64,000 bases of DNA, taken from Dichetophora obliterata (taxonomy: Eukaryota; Arthropoda; Insecta; Diptera; Sciomyzidae). The translations under genes and the position numbers were made by a program. The first letter of the stretch is position 1; each line of letters opens with the position of its first letter. Below the pieces are notes generated by a model, which saw only the letters and a list, made by a program, of their open reading frames with translations, searched no databases and was not told where the DNA came from. Shown in pieces: positions 13,301-22,825 of the stretch. Location: the NCBI GenBank assembly GCA_963920525.1, contig OY986435.1:261828962-261892961 (forward strand). The letters are read 5' to 3'.

Positions 13301-16300
13301 AGGCACAAAAGTCCAGAGTATCGGACTCAATTTTATTTTTAAAAGCTACGAGTAGTAACGAAAAACTGCGAAGTTTATATAAAAAAAATTAATCGTTTAT
13401 TGATATTAAGCCGAATGCAAAGGAGCTTCAGCGAACAGGACCCGAGAAAAAATTTATATATTGTGTCAATAAAGTAGCTGATATGTATCGAAACTGACCT
13501 GAGTTTTAACTATAATGTACCCGAAACATACCCAAAAAGTACCTTGAAAGGAACCTGAAATAATACCGTAGTAAGTCCGTATCATGTCAATAAAGTGTTC
13601 AAAAACGAGCGACTATATTTCAGATTGGATTGCTCATGCCTAAAGCGCTTATAAGCTTTATTCTTTTTGTTTTTCCAATATGAGAGTTTCTTATTAAACC
13701 AAGGAGGGTTACTATTATTGTAAGTCTGTTGCAGTGGAACGAATTGATTAATCGAATCATTTAAGATTGCTATATAAAGATAACGTTAGCAACCGATAGA
13801 TCTGTTGTATCCCACAACATTACTCTGTGCATTTTGTACACCCAGACCTCACACAAATTCCTAAGGACCATTTAAAAAACAACTTAAAAAATCCAAACCA
13901 ATAAACAACATAAAATATTTTTTAGAGATGTCAGTACAAATGCAGCGATTTGCATTTCGCCATAAACAACCGAGACCCAATTTGAGCTCGGTGACTCAAA
14001 TTGCCAGCGTTTATGAAAATAAGATATTAAACAAAGACACCTAATTTAAGCGTGTGGTCCTAAAACCAATGCTTTGTTTTTTGTTTTCAAGTGTTTCTGA
14101 CTAAAACGTCGGCGGTCACAAAAGCAAAGCAAGGAATTGTTGGGTTCATCGGCATCAGCTTGTACGGTCAGCATAAAACCGTTCATTTATCTACCCTAGC
14201 ATGCAAAGTGTGCGTGATCGCATACCGCTAAGGGGAAAGTAAAATGACAATATGCAAATTTAAATATAAATTTTAAAAATATTTTTAATTATGTATTGGC
14301 AATAATTTCCACTTATTGGAAATCTTTGGAAATTAAAACCGTCATTGGAAAGTGAGGACTTTCCTTTATAAACCTTGCGGTCGATCAGAAACTTATTTTT
14401 TCTTTAGTTGGCGCTACAACCGTATGTCGGTCTTGGCCTCATCTAAGAATTTGCGCCAGCCATATCTGTCTTTCGCTTGCTGGCGCCACTTGGAAATTCC
14501 AAGCTTCGTCAGGTTGTCCTCTACTTGGTCTTTCCCACGAAGATGCGGTCGTCCTCTTCTGAGTTGAGCGCCGCTGGGTACCGAGTCGAATGTTTTCTTC
14601 ACTGGAGCATCGTCTTTCATGTGCTGAACATGACCAAGCCAGCGAAGACGCTAGATTTTAATGCGCTTGACTATGTCGAAGCGTACAGTTTATACAGTTC
14701 ATCATTCCACCGTATTCGGTACTCGCCATTGACGCAGATTGGTCCGTAGATCTTATGAAGAATCTTTCTCTCGAATACTCCGAAAGTCTTTTCATCTGAA
14801 CTGCTCAGCGTCCAGGTTTGTGAAGCATAAAGTAGGACGGGCATGATGAGCGATTTATAGAGCGTGATTTTCGTTCGTCGAGAGAGGGCTCAGCTTCTCA
14901 ATTGCCTACTGAGCCGAAAGTAACACCTGTTGGCAAGAGTTATTCTTCGTTTGAATCCCAGATAAACGAAGTCCTTCACAACCTAGAAGGAGGTATTGTT
15001 AACTGTAACGTGGGTTCCAAAACGTTGGGACTATTTGTTTGTTGACACCAAGTATTTCGTCTTATCTGCATTCACTGCCAGACCCATTCGTCTTGACTCT
15101 CTTTCTAATCTGGAGAATACTGCACTACCTTTGCGCGTATTATGGCCAATGATATCGATGTCATCAGCATACGCAAGCAGCATAACACTCTTGTAGAATA
15201 TTGTGCAACTACGTCTCAGATCAGCAGCTCGGATGATATTTTCCATCATTAGGTTGAAAAGTCGCACGATAAGGAATCACCTTGTCTGAAACCTCGTTTG
15301 GTAACAAATGGTGGGGAGAGGTCCTTGCCGATTTTAGCTGCGCTGCTGGTGTTGCTCAGTGTCATCCACATAATCTCTTTAAAACTAAGTAAAGATTTCC
15401 CTCCTCAAACCAGTTCGAGCGGATAATGAATTTAAGGATATGCTTGAATTCCAGGCATGAGACTTCGGCAAGAACATTTAAAAAAGAATGGCCCAGAGTT
15501 GCCATTCTCCTTTTAGCTAGAGCTGGACATTCGCAGAGGAGATGCTGAACATTTTCTACCTCCTCCTCACATCTGCAGCTTCTGCAGAAATCGTTTGATG
15601 CAAGCCCCAACCGAAGAGCATGTGCTCCGTTCAGGCAGTAACCCGTTAGGATTCCTAGTCGTATTAGTTTTGCAGGAATACTAAACTCAGACATGGTGGA
15701 GCACCGGTGCTTCCTTATTGGGCTGTCGAAGGCGGCTTTGTATTCGACAAAAATATGGTGGGTGTCGACTTGTTTTTCTTAAGTCTTCTCCAAGATTTGT
15801 CTTAGCGTGAAAATCTGGTCGATGGTGGACTTTCCAGGTCTGAAGCCACACTGATAAGTCCAATTAGTTCGTTTACAATGGGCTTCAATCTTTCACATAA
15901 AACGCTCGACAGGACCTTATATGCGATATTAAGAAGACTTATCCCACGGTAATTGGCACAGATAGTGGGATCGCCTTTCTTGTGGATTGGGCAGAGCACA
16001 CTGAGATTCCAATCGTTCGGAATGCATTCTTTTGACCATATTCTGCATAGAAGCTCGTGAATGCATTTAAATTGAGCTTCGCCTCCGTTCTTGAACAGCT
16101 CAGCAGGTAAGCCATCAGCTCACGCGGCTTTATTATTAAGCCGAGCTATAGCTGTCAGAACTTCATCATAGTCGGGCAGCGGAACCTCGACGCTGTCATC
16201 CGTAATTGGGCTTCCCGGAATATCATCTTTATTGGCGGGATTGTTGTCAGCGTTGCCATTTAGAAGCTTAGAGAAGTGTTCCCTAAATAACGTCAGTGTA

Positions 16301-19300
16301 CTCTGGACATCTGTCACTAGATTCCCGTTTTCATGCTTGCAGAAAGAGGCCCCGGTTTTAAAACCATCAGCAAGGCGTCTTATTTTTTCGAAAATTTTTC
16401 GGGCCTCATTCCTGTCACCATACATCTCAATCTTCTCCTGCTCGCGCTTTTCTGTCTCTCTTTTTTCCGCCTGAAAAAAGTCTCTCTCCTCTTCTCTTTG
16501 TATCGCTCCTTAGCAGCGCGCGTTACAACCGACTGCAGCATAGTAAAATTAGAGAAGGTATATGCATTTCGGAGAGACGGACTGCCGAAACTGTCAAAAC
16601 GAAGTTGACAGCTCATAGGAAATCTGAAAACTATGCTAAAGCGAAATTTGGTCGCATTCATCGGAGTCAACTGTTGTAAACTGTTATGATAGCTATACCT
16701 TAGTGAGCGATGTTTTTCTCGGAATGTGTTGTTACTCTAAACGTTAAAAAAGTTGTTTAATTATGTCAATAATTTAATTGCAAAGGTTTCTCAAGGAATT
16801 TTAACACAACAGTCAGTTTCCAAATATTGACTCCACTGAATGCGGCCATTGATTTCCTTTTGTTCTTATTCGCAAAAACCTGACTTTGACAATTTTGGAT
16901 ATTAGAAAGAGAACGCTGTACGAAATGCATCTACCCTCATTAGTTTTGCCATGATTGCTTCCAATGAATTTCTAGTTTATCATGTCAGAATATATAAATA
17001 TAAAGATTTTTATTTCAAACATACTAGATTCTAGATCAGTGGTTCCCAACTGGTGGGGGGCGTGAGCTATTTTCAGGTGGGGGCGACAGAAACTTTCAGC
17101 AGAGAATCTTCTGATTTCTTACCTTAACTCCCTTTCGTCAGAAAACTTAAAATATAAATTAGTTCGTGACCCATTTAGTGAAGAGTGATTCATGTGGCAA
17201 AAACCCGTTTTCTCTTCTAATATGTGAGGAGTTTTGGTTAAAATACCGCTTACTTAATCTTATGGTTAGTGCAGAAACATTACGCCGTTTAGTGCAGCTT
17301 TCTTTCACATTTTTGTGTAAGTTGAGCTTCTTAGCTTTATTACAAATAAAAACAAAAACAGGTCAGGACTTAATGTCGAAAATTATCTCAGGTGCATTTA
17401 CTCAATCTAGTACAAATACAAAAAACTAAGTGATTTTTTTTTTGGACAAATTTCAATATAAATAAATTAGTTTAATATGTTGTGGAGGTTTTTGACCATT
17501 ACTAAAATTAAATTTTTTCCAACGTTTCTTGACTTTTCTTAACAGATATCTATACTATTATATAAAAGGCTTCTCACGTATCTGCGACGACGCTAAACTT
17601 CAAAACTACTGAACCGATTTTAAAAATTCTTTCACTAATATAAAGCTACATGTTTAACTTAAAATCATACATCCTTTATTTTTTTACAACAACTCTTTAA
17701 AGTTATTAAAATTTAAATTTATAAAGTAGCCAAAAAAACTAAACATACAAATCATTGCTTCATTAAATTGTTAGACACTCAAACAGCATAAAGCTTTATC
17801 TCCCTTTTCCTCTGCTATAGTGTTTCTCATTGTTTCTATTGCAGTGTCGGACAAGGTTGATTAATCAACCTTGGTGTCGGGTAGCTGTGCACATTTATAC
17901 TCTCCCATATTAAGTATGTATTAATGAGCGCTTTAAAGAGCATACTGAAAACAACCTAGTGGTAAATGGACACATGGCGTAACCAAGTATTTCTTAAATA
18001 CAATGTAGCTGCAAGGCCTCCAACACCTGTACACATTTCTCAATTACTGGCATATGAATTTACAGTAAGGTGGACCGAAAACTATTTTTTTTTCCAATTT
18101 TATCTTGCCCTTCCTCGGTAAAGTTGAAAATTGAGCATTAGTTAATAGGCATTGCTTAGAAAGTTTCAGGGAGATTCTTGCTGTCATACAGTGTTGATTA
18201 ATTTACTTTGCAAATATTTTGAGGGGAGTTTCAATCGGTTTTGAACACTACGTTTAAATTGGGCCAAATGACTCAATACGAATCAGTCATTCAAAAGTGC
18301 TTACATTGGTTTTTTTTTTAAGAAAGTATCTCATTTCGTATGACTTTTTAAAAAAGTTTGTTTTTACTGGTTGATATTGATGATGATACACATGCATAAA
18401 ATGTTGATATCTTGATTAGTGTGTTCCGTGTTTTTTTACACATTCTCCATAGAATGCGTTCGAAGTTTTAAAAATAAGTTTTAAGAACATATCCAATCTC
18501 ATTCAATTGTTTTAAATGAGTTGAATTCCAACTGAGAATTTGGGCTGAAACTGAATGGGCTGAAATGAGTCAGTTGACCCAATGTTAACGCAGTATAAGA
18601 CAAAAATTTGGTAATGTAGCTTGTAATGTAGCTTGTAATATTTGAATATTTTTTTCACACACATTATTTTTTAAGCTGTAGAACATTGTAAAATATATAA
18701 TAACATTTTGGAAAAATAAAATTTTATACAAAAAATAATAGGGTGTGGTAGCGCATTATTTCCAGAGCAATTTTTCCAAATAAATGATAATAGTATAGAG
18801 AGTATAGTATAGAAAGAGTTGGGAAACTGGAAATAAAAAAAAATTACAATAAAAATAACTTTTGGCCTATTCTTTTGAGCACAAATTGAATATTTTAAAG
18901 GTTTTGTGAAAACAATATTAAACATTGAATTGGTGAAGTTTCGGTTAATCTTTTATCATTTCTCTAAATTCACTTAATTGACATATCAGACAAAGGAAAT
19001 TTGGTGAATATCTATTTGAAAATGGACGTGATGTTTAATTTGCAAATTAAAAAATTTTAATTTCAATAGGTTTTTTCTCATTCTAATTCTAATGAAAATG
19101 TTTTATATTGAGAAAATCTGTTGGTTTTAAGATATCGCAATAATTTTGACGTCATAATAACGGAAATTTTTTTAATATACTAGATATACGCACAAAATAT
19201 TTTCGAAATCTTTCGTTTGCCGTTATTTCTATAGTTTTCAAGATATAGCCAAAATTTTGATGTCATAATAGTGGAAATTTCTGAAAACTTAAGAAGAATA

Positions 19301-22300
19301 TATTCATATTCAGAATCTAAGTTAAAAAGAATTACATTTTTGAATTACAAATTTAAAAATTTTTCTACCAATATTTTTTACTTATTACTTTTATTAGACT
19401 TATTAAAAAATCATAATACAGAAAAAGCCAAGCAACTTTATGTCAGCATAACAATTATTGTAAAAAGGTAATTCAAATTAAATAAATTAATTTTTTAATA
19501 TTTATACTATTTTTTAAATATTAAATAAACACAAAAATTTTATATGTTGCATTTGAAGATAAAACAAAATACTTTAATTTTAAGATTTCAAATTTTTACA
19601 AGATATTTAATATTTTTATCGCAGGCGAAGCAGCGGGTATTTGCTTGTTCAATATGTTACAATATATTAAAACAATTAAACATTAAAACAATTAGCTTAC
19701 ATTTAAAAATTGCAATTGAATAGTAATAGTCAAAAACCTTTACAACATATTAAAATAAAAGATAAAAAAATTTGTCAACAATCACATTAACAAACACACT
19801 AACAAACAATATACAAGAAATGGGACATTATAGAAAAACATACAAATATACCAAAAGAACTATTTATGGACATGCTTACATTTTGTCTAAAAGAAAACAA
19901 TTATTTTAAGTATGACAAAACCATCTACAATCAATTAAAAGGAATGCCTATGGGATCACCAATATCCCCCATCATTGCAGACATCGTGATGGAAGAAATT
20001 TTAGACTTTTTTATGGTCAACATCGAGCAAAAACCTAGACTTTTAACAAAATACGTGGATGACATTTTTTGTATCATAAAAACGGATAAGATAGTCACAA
20101 CATTGGCAAGTCTTAACACTTGCCACAGATACATAAAATTTACGATAGAGGAAGAAAAAGAGGGTCAACTACCATATCTAGACACAAAACTAATAAGGAA
20201 CAACAATATAATAAAAACGGATTGGTATCAAAAACAAATAGCATCAGAACGTCTCATAAATTTCTACTAAAAACATTCAAAAAAGACAATAATAAACACG
20301 GCGAAAAACTTTATTAACAGAGTACTAAACATAAGTGATGACATTTTCCACATAAACAACAAACGTAAAATAAAAAATATATTAATTATTAATGACTTTC
20401 CAAGATCGATGATAACCCGGTTGCTGAAAGAAAGCAACGCTAAAAATAATAACAACCAAAATAAGAAAACATTTATTTACAAAGGAGTCACATATGTAGA
20501 AGGCTTTACGGAAAAATTTAAAAAACCGACTTATACAACAAAAACAAGGTTCAACTTGCACCAAAATCTTATAACACCTTAAGAAACATCTATAGTAACA
20601 CAAAATCAAAAATTGAAGACATGGACAAGTCAAACTTGGTCTATAAAATTAAATGTAAAGGCGACGGGGACAATGTATGCGAACAAGTATATGTTGGAAC
20701 GACAAAATCTAAATTAAGAACACGAATATCAGCGCAAAAATCGGACATAAACAACAAGAATGACAATAAAATAGCCCTTGCGGCCCATTGCGTAAAGTTC
20801 GGTCACACTCCCAACTTCAAAGAAACGAAAATTCTGCAACAAGAGCACAATTACAAACGAAGATACACAATAGAGATGCTCCACATAATCAACACACCCA
20901 TACAAAAGAGACTAAACTATAAAACAGACACTGATAACTGCACTTTAGACAAAATATTTAATTAGACAAAACATTAGTTGACGAAAGTAATTCTTTGTAA
21001 CAAGTACCTTTTTGTTTAGTGTTACTGGTAATAATAATTTTTAATGTTTAATTGTAATTTTTATTGCTTTTTATTGAATTTATTGTGTTAATATATCGTT
21101 TAAGTGTTGTAATTAATGATTCTATGTTTTTTGCTGTAGGTCGATCCTGATGATGACTAACAATTTTAGTCGAAATATCGAAAAATAAATACAAAAAAAC
21201 CAAAATTAAAACTCGTGTTTAATTTTTACGGCCAAAGCCTACAAAAACCAATTATAAAACACATTTTTATATAAAGTTTTTAAAATAGGTTTTTTTTGCA
21301 TGTTAAATGTTATGAATTGTTTTTAAAAAGTTAACTCAAAAATGTTTTTTCAAAACCAATGATCTCATTTCTTATTATAATCATATTTTTTATTTCAAGC
21401 TGTATTAAATATTTTTTTTTTTATAAAAACTAATTATATAAAACAGAAAAAATTTATTGAACTTGAAAAAAATTTTTGAAAGGGGGCGCGAGTTTGACGT
21501 CAACATGGAAAGGGGGACGCTACTAAAAACGGTTGAGAACCACTGTTTTAGATACTAAAGAAATAAAAAACAGGATGCAAAGGGCTAAGAAGATTTCTTC
21601 ACACAACTCAAAGAAAATTTTCCCATTGAATTAGACAATATCTGTTGAATGAAAAGTAAAATGATGTCGTTCGAAACTTCAATTGATTTAAATCAATTAT
21701 TCAAGTTGAAAATTCAGTTTAGAAGACTCTTCGGAAAAATAACTCAAATACGCTTTTACATAAATTTCATCTGAATATGACTATAAACTGGGGCCGAATT
21801 ACAGCATCCGTGATCGAGCAAAATCGTCAAAATTTATCGGCACTTGTCTCGTCGTGCCGTTCGTAATTTACACGACTACGGATGCTGTAATTCGGCACCT
21901 GATTAATTTAGAAAATTTTCAGTCTGAAAAAACAGTGAAAATAAAAACTTTTGTCGCAAGCCATGTAATGCCTTAAAAGCTCCAGACAGTTCAAACACCT
22001 TGAATGAGATAAAACCTTACTTAAATAGCGCTCTTTTGCTGATTATACAAAATTAAGCCCAAAAATGACTAAATGAACAATGCATAAACAAACCCATTTA
22101 ACTTCTTTCATATATGTACATTGTACATATACCATTACTCAAAGGTGGCTACGCTGAGTTTTTTTTAATTGTATATCAGCAAATTATATCAAATATGTTA
22201 TACTTGAACTTATTGTTAAGGGGGCGATTAATATCGTAAAATTTTTTCTTTATAAATATATAAACTGTGATATATTCAAAAGTAGTGCCTGGATTTTTTA

Positions 22301-22825
22301 GATGGCTCATTGAATAGGTGACAGCACAACCTTTATTTTGATACCCATAATAATTAGTTTTGTAGGAAAATCACAAGCTTTTCAGGTAAATTTTTACTAC
22401 TTTGGATACCTATAACTTCTAAACGACTTGAATTTTCCTGAATTTAACCTAGGTTTTAATACATATGATTAAAAAAATATGTAAAATTTGAGTTTCCGTT
22501 AATCTTCAATTATGCCAAAAAAAAAGTATCGCCCCTTAAAAAAGCAACAACTGAGATAAGAATAAAATAAATACCCAACTTGACAGTGTGTCTTAAGAAT
22601 ATTTTGTCTGGATGTTGTTTACCTTTCAAGCTCATCTCGAATGCCCTTAGATAAAGACGAGTCTTCTGCGCAACGCTTACATTCCTCAATTAAATCGCAA
22701 TTGAGCTTAGTTATTTTCCGCTGCAAGCTGGGAACAATAAAGGGTAGTCGACTTATTGCTCCACTACGTGTACCCATTTCACCTTTTATGCTATCATGTG
22801 AAGCTGAGGTTAAAGAATTGCACAT
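4386..22825 (-). CDS. fem-1 homologue, ankyrin-repeat substrate receptor, complete 8-exon gene
   Basis: Minus-strand exons 22623-22825, 10676-10998, 10436-10616, 10189-10364, 10029-10124, 9236-9966, 9042-9167 and 4386-4610 total 2061 nt, exactly 687 codons (686 aa plus stop), with consistent GT/AG sites and phases. The start ATG at 22825 opens MCNSLTSASH. Ankyrin repeats follow (NGCAPLFIACKRG, VTPLWCAVVSGKLPVVKYLI, STPVRSACFMTHVDIVQYLV, KTALHYAIQEHRLETAKLLL), then the Fem-1 TPR-like region (RIQSLLICERILGIQHKD, FRGASYADSLRLQRCIDLWR), two C-terminal ankyrin repeats and the closing LKCLAATTISKYKIPYRNQI / PKLLEDFV block typical of Fem-1. Family members are substrate receptors of CUL2-type ubiquitin ligases that read C-terminal degrons. 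Drosophila CG6966 is the probable orthologue, by recall. Introns 1 (11.6 kb) and 7 (4.4 kb) are filled with mobile DNA. No broken codon was seen. Confidence 0.9.
4869..5116. repeat. Long-armed palindromic element in fem-1 last intron
   Basis: Arms of about 80 bp are inverted: the left begins CTGGCAAATTAACAATTG and the right ends with its complement at 5100. Both run through TTTCAAAACAAAATTTGAAG. A short direct copy of ATTTGTTAATTTGCC follows the right arm. It is a non-coding MITE or foldback of unknown family. Confidence 0.6.
6525..6600 (+). repeat. tRNA-derived SINE head
   Basis: Contains a good B box (GGTTCGAATCC) in a CCTGG...CCGGG T-arm and an A-box-like stretch (TTGAGAGTGCGC) about 35 bp upstream, preceded by an oligo-T run. 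The anticodon arm does not fold well and no acceptor stem closes, so this is a tRNA-derived retroposon head rather than a tRNA gene. Confidence 0.5.
6850..8275 (-). mobile_element. Decayed CR1/Jockey-type LINE, reverse transcriptase region
   Basis: Minus-strand frames, interrupted by shifts, read in order: a linker (8254-8018, KPKYHSWFNETCR), an upstream RT segment (7925-7716), the RT motif region with LLSDRQYGSRRARSTGDLMA and VVAVDI (7551-7369), WHKALVSKLVAYGFG, and the catalytic FADDSS box (7353-6961). This order matches a CR1/Jockey-group non-LTR retrotransposon lacking its endonuclease. It lies in the last intron of fem-1, in the same orientation as the gene. Plus-strand frames here are shadows. 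Confidence 0.75.
8276..9041. other. fem-1 intron 7 remainder
   Basis: AT-rich intronic sequence. No reading frame, terminal repeat or RNA gene could be supported. Confidence 0.4.
11698..12482. mobile_element. MITE with repeated TGTCCCGTGCGAC motif
   Basis: The ends are inverted (CATATGGGTATTTCCA at left, TGGAAATGCCCATATG at right). The interior holds several copies of the GC-rich word TGTCCCGTGCGAC, two of them in tandem near 12076-12106, one near 12276 and one near 12445. These stand out against the AT-rich surroundings. There is also a run of TAATTACCTAATTAC-like units near 12006-12060. Non-coding; family not recognised. It lies in fem-1 intron 1. Confidence 0.6.
12507..12939. mobile_element. 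MITE carrying a second MITE inside
   Basis: The terminal inverted repeat GAATTATCCAGGTAGCATTG starts at 12507, and its complement ends at 12939. The element is split by an unrelated inverted-repeat element at 12643-12850. Non-coding. Confidence 0.7.
12643..12850. mobile_element. MITE with GTCGCATTCAGCGGAGTC termini, copy 1
   Basis: GTCGCATTCAGCGGAGTC at the left is matched by its exact complement at the right, 208 bp overall. It is nested in the 12507-12939 element. A diverged second copy is at 16651-16846. Confidence 0.75.
13628..13790 (-). mobile_element. Short Jockey-type LINE fragment
   Basis: The minus strand reads PPWFNKKLSYWKNKKNKAYK, the linker between endonuclease and RT common in Jockey/CR1-group LINEs, preceded by DSINQFVPLQQ. 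No RT motifs remain. It is too broken for exact limits. Confidence 0.55.
13791..14403. other. fem-1 intron 1, unassigned stretch
   Basis: Non-coding sequence between the LINE fragment and the RTE copy. It has a locally higher GC content around 13960-14230, but no bounded element, RNA gene or reading frame was found. Confidence 0.35.
14405..16540 (-). mobile_element. RTE-clade LINE, 5'-truncated chimeric copy
   Basis: The minus strand carries the C-terminal half of an RTE ORF in broken frames: a charged linker (16670-16120), RT start (ANYRGISLLNIAYKVLSSVL, 15999-15802), the catalytic YADDIDIIGHN box (15267-15031), and a C-terminal block (WRQQAKDRYGWRKFLDEAKT, 14620-14414) close to the 3' end. 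It is collinear with the longer copy at 49845-53083 except for a foreign segment at 15367-15657. The 5' end breaks off near 16540. It lies in fem-1 intron 1 in the same orientation as the gene. Confidence 0.85.
15367..15657 (-). mobile_element. Foreign LINE tail segment fused into the RTE copy
   Basis: The RTE copy at 50 kb runs continuously through this point, while here about 290 bp replaces 6 bp. The minus strand reads LTGYCLNGAHALRLGL, FCRSCRCEEEVENVQHLLCE and CPALAKRRMATLG, the RNase-H-distal zinc-knuckle tail typical of R1/I/Jockey-group LINEs and absent from RTE elements. The upstream junction keeps the RTE reading frame (MSEFSIPAKLIR then LGILTGY); the segment then ends at TGA after KRLCG. 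Confidence 0.75.
16651..16846. mobile_element. MITE with GTCGCATTC termini, copy 2
   Basis: Left end GTCGCATTCATCGGAGTCAA; the right end GACTCCACTGAATGCGGC is its near complement. Diverged sister of 12643-12850. Confidence 0.65.
17166..17429 (+). pseudogene. hAT transposase C-terminal remnant (hATC dimerisation region)
   Basis: The plus strand reads FWLKYRLLNLMVSAETLRRL, then LSFTFLCKLSFLALLQIKTK, and a short lysine- and serine-rich end. This resembles the C-terminal dimerisation segment of ZBED5/Charlie-like hAT transposases, where the usual order is LPF-TYLCE-GFSAL-IKTK. The zinc-finger BED and catalytic portions are gone. The original start is lost, and the frame simply begins downstream of a stop. 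Confidence 0.65.
17549..19648 (+). mobile_element. Non-autonomous Helitron
   Basis: Starts TCTATACTATTATATAAAAG followed by CTACTGAACCGATTTTAAAA, and ends GCGAAGCAGCGGGTATTTGC TTGT. These are the conserved 5' TC...TATACTATTA and 3' GCGGGTA...CTRRT-type ends of insect Helitrons, although the last five bases are CTTGT. The left flank is A and the right flank T, consistent with A|T insertion. No RepHel frame is present. An internal imperfect repeat (TTTTGACGTCATAATAACGG and TTTTGATGTCATAATAGTGG, about 112 bp apart) is near 19146-19280. It interrupts the Penelope-like element. Confidence 0.7.
19866..20270 (+). pseudogene. Penelope-like reverse transcriptase, C-terminal part
   Basis: A 134-residue frame with the PLE RT motifs KGMPMGSPISPIIADIVMEE (residues about 25-44) and LLTKYVDDIFCII (catalytic YVDD, near residues 59-71), then LPYLDTKLIRNN. 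The N-terminal half of RT is missing, and a frame break follows before the endonuclease. Confidence 0.85.
20271..20620 (+). pseudogene. Penelope RT-endonuclease linker, frameshifted
   Basis: Connects the RT and GIY-YIG frames. Lys/Asn-rich sequence continues in shifting plus-strand frames (for example IKNILIINDFPRSMITRLLK near 20370), as expected for the RT thumb and linker of a decaying PLE. Confidence 0.5.
20621..20965 (+). pseudogene. Penelope-like GIY-YIG endonuclease domain
   Basis: A 114-residue frame with NLVYKIKC (GIY-like strand), YVGTTKSKLRTRISAQKSDI (YIG-like strand and helix with the conserved Arg) and a later AAHCVKFGHTPNF. These are the features of the C-terminal endonuclease of Penelope-like elements. 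It stops with TAG just before the noncoding 3' end. Confidence 0.85.
21147..21180 (+). ncRNA. Hammerhead-like hairpin motif at Penelope 3' end
   Basis: CTGATGA is followed by T, a perfect 6-bp stem (GACTAA / TTAGTC) with a 5-nt loop, then GAAA. This resembles the conserved core of hammerhead ribozymes reported in Penelope-like elements. One extra U lies between the CUGAUGA box and the stem, and a clear stem I/III partner was not found, so self-cleavage is doubtful. A related motif is at 60200-60236 on the minus strand. Confidence 0.4.
21790..21899. mobile_element. Short palindromic MITE GGGGCCGAATTACAGC, copy 1
   Basis: Left GGGGCCGAATTACAGCATCC; the right end GGATGCTGTAATTCGGCACC is its complement with a single change. 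The copy at 25982-26092 is very similar along its whole length. Confidence 0.75.
21901..22622. other. fem-1 intron 1, donor-side stretch
   Basis: AT-rich sequence leading to the exon 1 donor (GTAAAC on the minus strand at 22617-22622). No element could be bounded. Confidence 0.4.

Larger units (their letters stand above)
17446..21239 (+). mobile_element. Penelope-like element with inverted terminal arms, split by a Helitron
   Basis: Inserted in the hAT element. The left part (17446-17548) carries GGAGGTTTTTGACCATTACT; its inverted copy is at about 19720-19762 (AGTAATAGTCAAAAACCTTT). Coding remnants follow on the plus strand: RT (19866-20270) and GIY-YIG endonuclease (20621-20965). The right end (21200-21239) has TTTACGGCCAAAGCCTACA, related to the same arm. 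Limits are approximate. The arrangement matches the partial-LTR, inverted-arm architecture of Penelope-like elements. Confidence 0.75.
17037..21545. mobile_element. hAT element split by a Penelope-like element
   Basis: Left end CAGTGGTTCCCAAC and right end GTTGAGAACCACTG are inverted, as in hAT elements. The 8-bp flanks are TTCTAGAT (17029-17036) and TTTTAGAT (21546-21553), a 7/8 target duplication. The hAT's own DNA is about 17037-17445 and 21240-21545; between them sit a Penelope-like element and a Helitron. The flanking host sequence is itself a second copy of a segment near 11560-11660. Confidence 0.8.

Noticed and set aside
20621..20965. GIY-YIG frame as a host or phage nuclease
   Set aside because: It follows Penelope-type RT motifs on the same strand and matches that element's C-terminal domain.
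21141..21181. Long stem formed by TCGAT before and ATCGA after the hammerhead-like core
   Set aside because: In a hammerhead these two strands belong to different stems, so this pairing does not complete the ribozyme; it was not counted as support.
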